Shown: piece after piece, positions 61,182 through 64,000 of the stretch
Position numbering within the stretch: position 1 is the first letter of the stretch
Layout: the number at the start of each line of letters is the position of its first letter
Assembly: GCF_004217225.1 (NCBI RefSeq)
Contig: NZ_SHKM01000001.1
Location: 620,001-684,000 of the forward strand
Source of the DNA: Azospira oryzae
GTDB lineage: Bacteria; Pseudomonadota; Gammaproteobacteria; Burkholderiales; Rhodocyclaceae
Direction: 5' to 3'
DNA length: 64,000 bases
The notes under the pieces: generated by a model
What the model was told of the DNA's origin: nothing
The model's input: the letters and a program-made list of their open reading frames with translations, nothing else
Databases searched by the model: none
Program-made: the position numbers and the translations under genes

Positions 61182-61210
61182 TTGACATGCAAAGCCGAAA
61201 ATAATATCAT
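61182..61210 (+). promoter_or_regulatory. Sigma70 promoter for yceD-rpmF, close to the start codon
   Basis: TTGACA (61182-61187) and TATCAT (61205-61210) are separated by 17 bp. The ATG of yceD is at 61220, so transcription from here would begin within a few bases of the start codon and give a leaderless or near-leaderless message. Confidence 0.75.
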
Positions 61211-61219
61211 CCGCGCCTT

Positions 61220-61708
61220 ATGTCGCAACAGGTTGTGATCGATAGTCTGGCTTTTGCGCGTGACGCCCGTCGTTTGGAAGGTGATCTCGCCATGGCCGAC
61301 ATGCCCCGGGTGCATGATCTGCTGACGGAAGTCAGCGGTAGTGTGCACTACCGGCTTACCGGCCGGATCGGCGCGCTGGGCAAGTCCCAGTTGCTGCTGC
61401 AGTTGGATTGCTTCGTGCCGCTGCGTTGTCAGCGCTGCATGGAGCGCCTGGATTTTCCGCTTCACGTCGAGTCCGTACTCGAGTTGGTGGAAAGTGAGGC
61501 CGATCTGACCCAGGAGGATCTGGAAGATGATTCCAGGGACTTTCTCCCGGCGGAAAAGAAACTCGATGTACTGGCGCTGATCGAGGACGAGGTCATTCTC
61601 GCCCTGCCGGTGGTGCCGCGTCACGATAGTTGCAGCCTCCCCGGAGGCGGCGAGAAATCGGTGAAGGAATCTCCCTTCGCCGTGCTTGCCGGCCTCAGTA
61701 AGGCTTAA
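61220..61708 (+). CDS. yceD: YceD family protein (DUF177)
   Basis: A 162-residue DUF177 protein. The conserved cysteine pair is in [17 protein letters not shown], and the C-terminal [22 protein letters not shown] and [11 protein letters not shown] match the family end. YceD is linked to 23S rRNA and ribosome assembly in some bacteria and is widely encoded before rpmF. The N-terminus aligns with family starts, supporting ATG 61220 although the promoter -10 lies only nine bases before it. Confidence 0.92.
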   Translation: MSQQVVIDSLAFARDARRLEGDLAMADMPRVHDLLTEVSGSVHYRLTGRIGALGKSQLLLQLDCFVPLRCQRCMERLDFPLHVESVLELVESEADLTQEDLEDDSRDFLPAEKKLDVLALIEDEVILALPVVPRHDSCSLPGGGEKSVKESPFAVLAGLSKA

Positions 61709-61728
61709 TGATTTTTTAGGAGCTAGTT

Positions 61729-61908
61729 ATGGCCGTTCAACAGAACAAAAAGTCCCCGTCCAAGCGTGGCATGCATCGTTCCCACGACTTCCTGACCACC
61801 CCCGCTACCGCCGTTGAACCCACCACCGGCGAAGTGCACCTGCGTCACCACATCAGCCCCAACGGTTTCTACCGCGGCAAGAAGGTCACCAAGGCTAAGG
61901 GCGAGTAA
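61729..61908 (+). CDS. rpmF: 50S ribosomal protein L32
   Basis: A 59-residue ribosomal protein. It starts [20 protein letters not shown], the standard L32 N-terminus. It continues with [21 protein letters not shown] and ends with a basic tail. The zinc-binding cysteines of some L32 proteins are absent, which is common in this group. AGGAG lies upstream. It is 20 bp after yceD and followed by a strong hairpin before plsX. Confidence 0.97.
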   Translation: MAVQQNKKSPSKRGMHRSHDFLTTPATAVEPTTGEVHLRHHISPNGFYRGKKVTKAKGE

Positions 61909-61920
61909 TCCCCTTAGACG

Positions 61921-61967
61921 AGGCAGGCAGTTCCCCGCGAGGGGAGGACTGCCTGCCTTTTCTTTTA
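61921..61967 (+). terminator. Terminator or attenuator between rpmF and plsX
   Basis: AGGCAGGCAGT and ACTGCCTGCCT form a perfect 11-bp stem with an inner CCCC / GGGG pair, followed by TTTTCTTTT. It should end or reduce rpmF transcription; plsX starts 19 bp beyond, so partial read-through is likely needed. Confidence 0.85.
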
Positions 61968-61985
61968 CCCAATTCGAGTCCTCGG

Positions 61986-63026
61986 ATGGGAATCACCATT
62001 GCTATCGATTGCATGGGCGGGGACCACGGTCCCAACGTCACCGTGCCGGCTGCGCTCGACTTCTTGAGCCGCAACGCGGACGCCCGTGTCATTTTGGTCG
62101 GCCTGGAGGAAAAACTCCGGGCGATCCTGCCTGCTCCCGTGCCGGAACGGGTCGCCATCCGCCATGCGTCCGAAGTGGTGGCCATGGACGAGCCGCCAGC
62201 CCTGGCCCTGCGCAACAAAAAAGACTCTTCCATGCGGGTTGCCATCAACCTGGTCAAGGAAGGGGAGGCGGACGCCTGTATTTCCGCCGGCAATACGGGG
62301 GCCCTGATGGCCATTTCCCGTTTCGTCCTGAAAATGTTGCCCGGTATCGACCGGCCGGCCATCTGCGCCGTGCTGCCCACGGTCAAGGGCCATGTCCATG
62401 TGTTGGACATGGGGGCCAACGTGGACTGCTCGCCGGAGCACCTGCTGCAGTTCGGCATCATGGGGGCCATGCTGGTGGCCGCCGTGGATCACCGCGAGCA
62501 GCCGACGGTGGGCATTCTCAACATCGGCGAAGAAGACATCAAGGGCAATGAGGTGGTCAAGCAGGCCGCCGAGTTGCTGCGCAATTCGGGTCTCAACTTC
62601 ATCGGTAACGTCGAAGGTGATGGCGTGTACAAGGGTGAGGCCGAAGTCGTGGTTTGTGACGGCTTTGTCGGCAACGTGGCCCTCAAGACGTCCGAAGGCC
62701 TGGCCCAGATGTTGTCCACCTTCCTGCGTCAGGAGTTTGGACGCAACCTCTTTACCAAGCTGGTTGCCCTTCTGGCGCTACCGGTGCTCAAGGGCTTCAA
62801 GCGCCGCGTCGATCATCGTCGCTACAACGGTGCCAGCCTGCTCGGGCTCAAGGGCATCGTCGTCAAGAGCCATGGCTCGGCCGATGCCTACGGTTTCCGC
62901 CACGCCATCGAACGGGCTGCCGAGGAAGCAAGGGGGCAGGTGTTGAGCCGCATTGCCGACCAGGTTGCCCGTCACGTTTCCAGTTCCTCTCAAGCGGCTG
63001 CCGTAGCGGCCCAGGAGTCTGCCTAA
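61986..63026 (+). CDS. plsX: Phosphate acyltransferase PlsX
   Basis: A 346-residue enzyme that converts acyl-ACP to acyl-phosphate for phospholipid synthesis. The N-terminal [68 protein letters not shown] and [20 protein letters not shown] blocks are all present. Full length. It follows the rpmF hairpin and precedes fabH by 1 bp, the conserved rpmF-plsX-fabH order. Confidence 0.97.
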   Translation: MGITIAIDCMGGDHGPNVTVPAALDFLSRNADARVILVGLEEKLRAILPAPVPERVAIRHASEVVAMDEPPALALRNKKDSSMRVAINLVKEGEADACISAGNTGALMAISRFVLKMLPGIDRPAICAVLPTVKGHVHVLDMGANVDCSPEHLLQFGIMGAMLVAAVDHREQPTVGILNIGEEDIKGNEVVKQAAELLRNSGLNFIGNVEGDGVYKGEAEVVVCDGFVGNVALKTSEGLAQMLSTFLRQEFGRNLFTKLVALLALPVLKGFKRRVDHRRYNGASLLGLKGIVVKSHGSADAYGFRHAIERAAEEARGQVLSRIADQVARHVSSSSQAAAVAAQESA

Positions 63027-63027
63027 T

Positions 63028-63987
63028 ATGTATGCCAAGATTACCGGGGTCGGCAGCTATCTGCCGGCCCAGGCCGTGAGCAACGACGATCTGGTGGCCC
63101 GCGGGGTCGATACCAGCGACGAATGGATTGCCACCCGTACCGGTATTCGTAATCGGCACCTGGCGGAACCCGGCCAGACCTCCAGCGATCTCGGTTTCGA
63201 AGCGGCTCGCCGGGCCCTGGAGATGGCCGGCGTGGATGCGGCCGAGCTGGACCTGATCATCGTCGCCACCTCCACTCCCGATTTCATCTTCCCCAGCACC
63301 GCCTGTCTGCTGCAGAGCAAACTGGGCAACAAGGGGGCAACCTGCTTCGACGTGCAGGCCGTCTGCGCCGGCTTTGTCTATGCGCTGAGCATTGCGGAGA
63401 AGTTCGTCCGTTCCGGCTCCCACAAGAAGGCACTGGTGGTTGGCGCCGAAGTTTTCTCCCGCATCCTGGACTGGAACGACCGGGGTACCTGCGTGCTCTT
63501 CGGCGACGGCGCCGGTGCCGTGGTGCTGGAAGCCTCCGATGCACCCGGCATCCTTGCCACCGCCCTGCATGCGGACGGCAGCCACCATGGCATTCTTTCG
63601 GTGCCTGGCAATGTGGCCGGCGGTGCGGTGATCGGCGATCCCTTCCTGCGCATGGATGGCCAGGCCGTGTTCAAGTTCGCCGTGCGCGTCCTTGCCGACG
63701 TGGCGGCCGAGACCTGCGCGGCCGCCGGGGTGGCGACTTCCGATGTGGATTGGCTGGTGCCGCACCAGGCCAATCTGCGCATCATCGATTCCACCGGCAA
63801 GAAGCTGGGCATCCCCAGCGACAAGGTGGTGGTGACCGTGGACCGCCACGGCAATACTTCCGCTGCATCCGTGCCCCTGGCGCTGGATACGGCAGTGCGC
63901 GACGGACGCATCCAGCGCGGACAGAAGGTGCTGCTGGAAGGCGTCGGCGGCGGCTTCACCTGGGGCGCCGTGCTGTTCCAGTTCTAA
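63028..63987 (+). CDS. fabH: Beta-ketoacyl-ACP synthase III
   Basis: A 319-residue enzyme that condenses acetyl-CoA with malonyl-ACP to start fatty-acid synthesis. The catalytic triad is visible: C113 in [15 protein letters not shown]246 in [11 protein letters not shown] and N276 in [10 protein letters not shown]. The C-terminal [15 protein letters not shown] is typical. It ends 13 bases before the window edge; fabD would be the expected next gene but is outside. Complete and probably functional. Confidence 0.97.
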   Translation: MYAKITGVGSYLPAQAVSNDDLVARGVDTSDEWIATRTGIRNRHLAEPGQTSSDLGFEAARRALEMAGVDAAELDLIIVATSTPDFIFPSTACLLQSKLGNKGATCFDVQAVCAGFVYALSIAEKFVRSGSHKKALVVGAEVFSRILDWNDRGTCVLFGDGAGAVVLEASDAPGILATALHADGSHHGILSVPGNVAGGAVIGDPFLRMDGQAVFKFAVRVLADVAAETCAAAGVATSDVDWLVPHQANLRIIDSTGKKLGIPSDKVVVTVDRHGNTSAASVPLALDTAVRDGRIQRGQKVLLEGVGGGFTWGAVLFQF

Positions 63988-64000
63988 CTGCATTCAAGCT

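Overview
The window is dense, high-GC bacterial chromosome. Gene content and order point to a betaproteobacterium, most likely a Rhodocyclales member of the Azospira/Dechlorosoma type; this is an inference from gene content, not a database match. Supporting signs are the ispD-ispF pair, the rne / rluC / HAD / Rieske / sppA / methyltransferase / maf / yceD-rpmF-plsX-fabH block, the lplT-alr-radA neighbourhood, an aromatic aminotransferase divergent from uvrB, and many c-di-GMP proteins. Nearly all of the window is housekeeping or signalling DNA. There are no rRNA genes, CRISPR arrays, insertion sequences or prophage.

Layout. 1-552: end-clipped MgtC/SapB-DUF4010 membrane protein (minus). 654-7793: a tightly packed plus-strand run, ispD-ispF-thpR followed by an HD-GYP phosphodiesterase, a PAS-GGDEF-EAL protein, a small module protein and an HDOD protein, most of them with 4-bp stop/start overlaps. 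7906-8622: a Crp/Fnr regulator behind a perfect inverted repeat. 8648-12437 (minus): membrane protein, PAP2 phosphatase and an OmpR/EnvZ-type pair. 12746-17694 (plus): small secreted protein, tsaB-rimI-UDG4, then a LemA-TPM-TPM module. 17710-25558: lplT (minus), LysR regulator, alr, an NMT1-PAS-GGDEF receptor and radA. 25661-28936: a DUF5610 protein (minus) and a YbbP-like permease.

28959-30217 is the one clear foreign insert. It is an AT-richer single-gene segment with an attC-like site at its 3' end and a matching G/TT junction at its 5' end. It looks like a lone integron cassette with no integrase nearby. Its 390-residue product is unknown but carries an RN-x3-H motif typical of HEPN ribonucleases.

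30356-45472: prfC, a Cache-PAS-GGDEF(degenerate)-EAL protein, ygiQ, an EAL protein divergent from a truncated hemoglobin, typA, another PAS-GGDEF-EAL protein, a CheW protein with an internal CZB zinc domain, and moaA. 45658-49414: a cyclic-nucleotide-binding protein, an AI-2E family permease, two tandem tRNA-Asn genes and an AsmA-like protein. 49491-63987: aminotransferase, uvrB, LMW phosphatase, rne, rluC, HAD phosphatase, Rieske protein, sppA, an RsmI-like methyltransferase, maf, then yceD-rpmF-plsX-fabH.

Two themes link the genes. First, c-di-GMP and chemotaxis-type signalling recurs throughout: one HD-GYP protein, three GGDEF-EAL proteins, one GGDEF protein, one EAL protein, one HDOD protein and one CheW-CZB protein, with inputs from a periplasmic small-molecule domain, a Cache domain, PAS domains and possibly oxygen. 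Second, core translation, RNA, envelope-lipid and repair genes form conserved clusters into which these signalling genes are interleaved.
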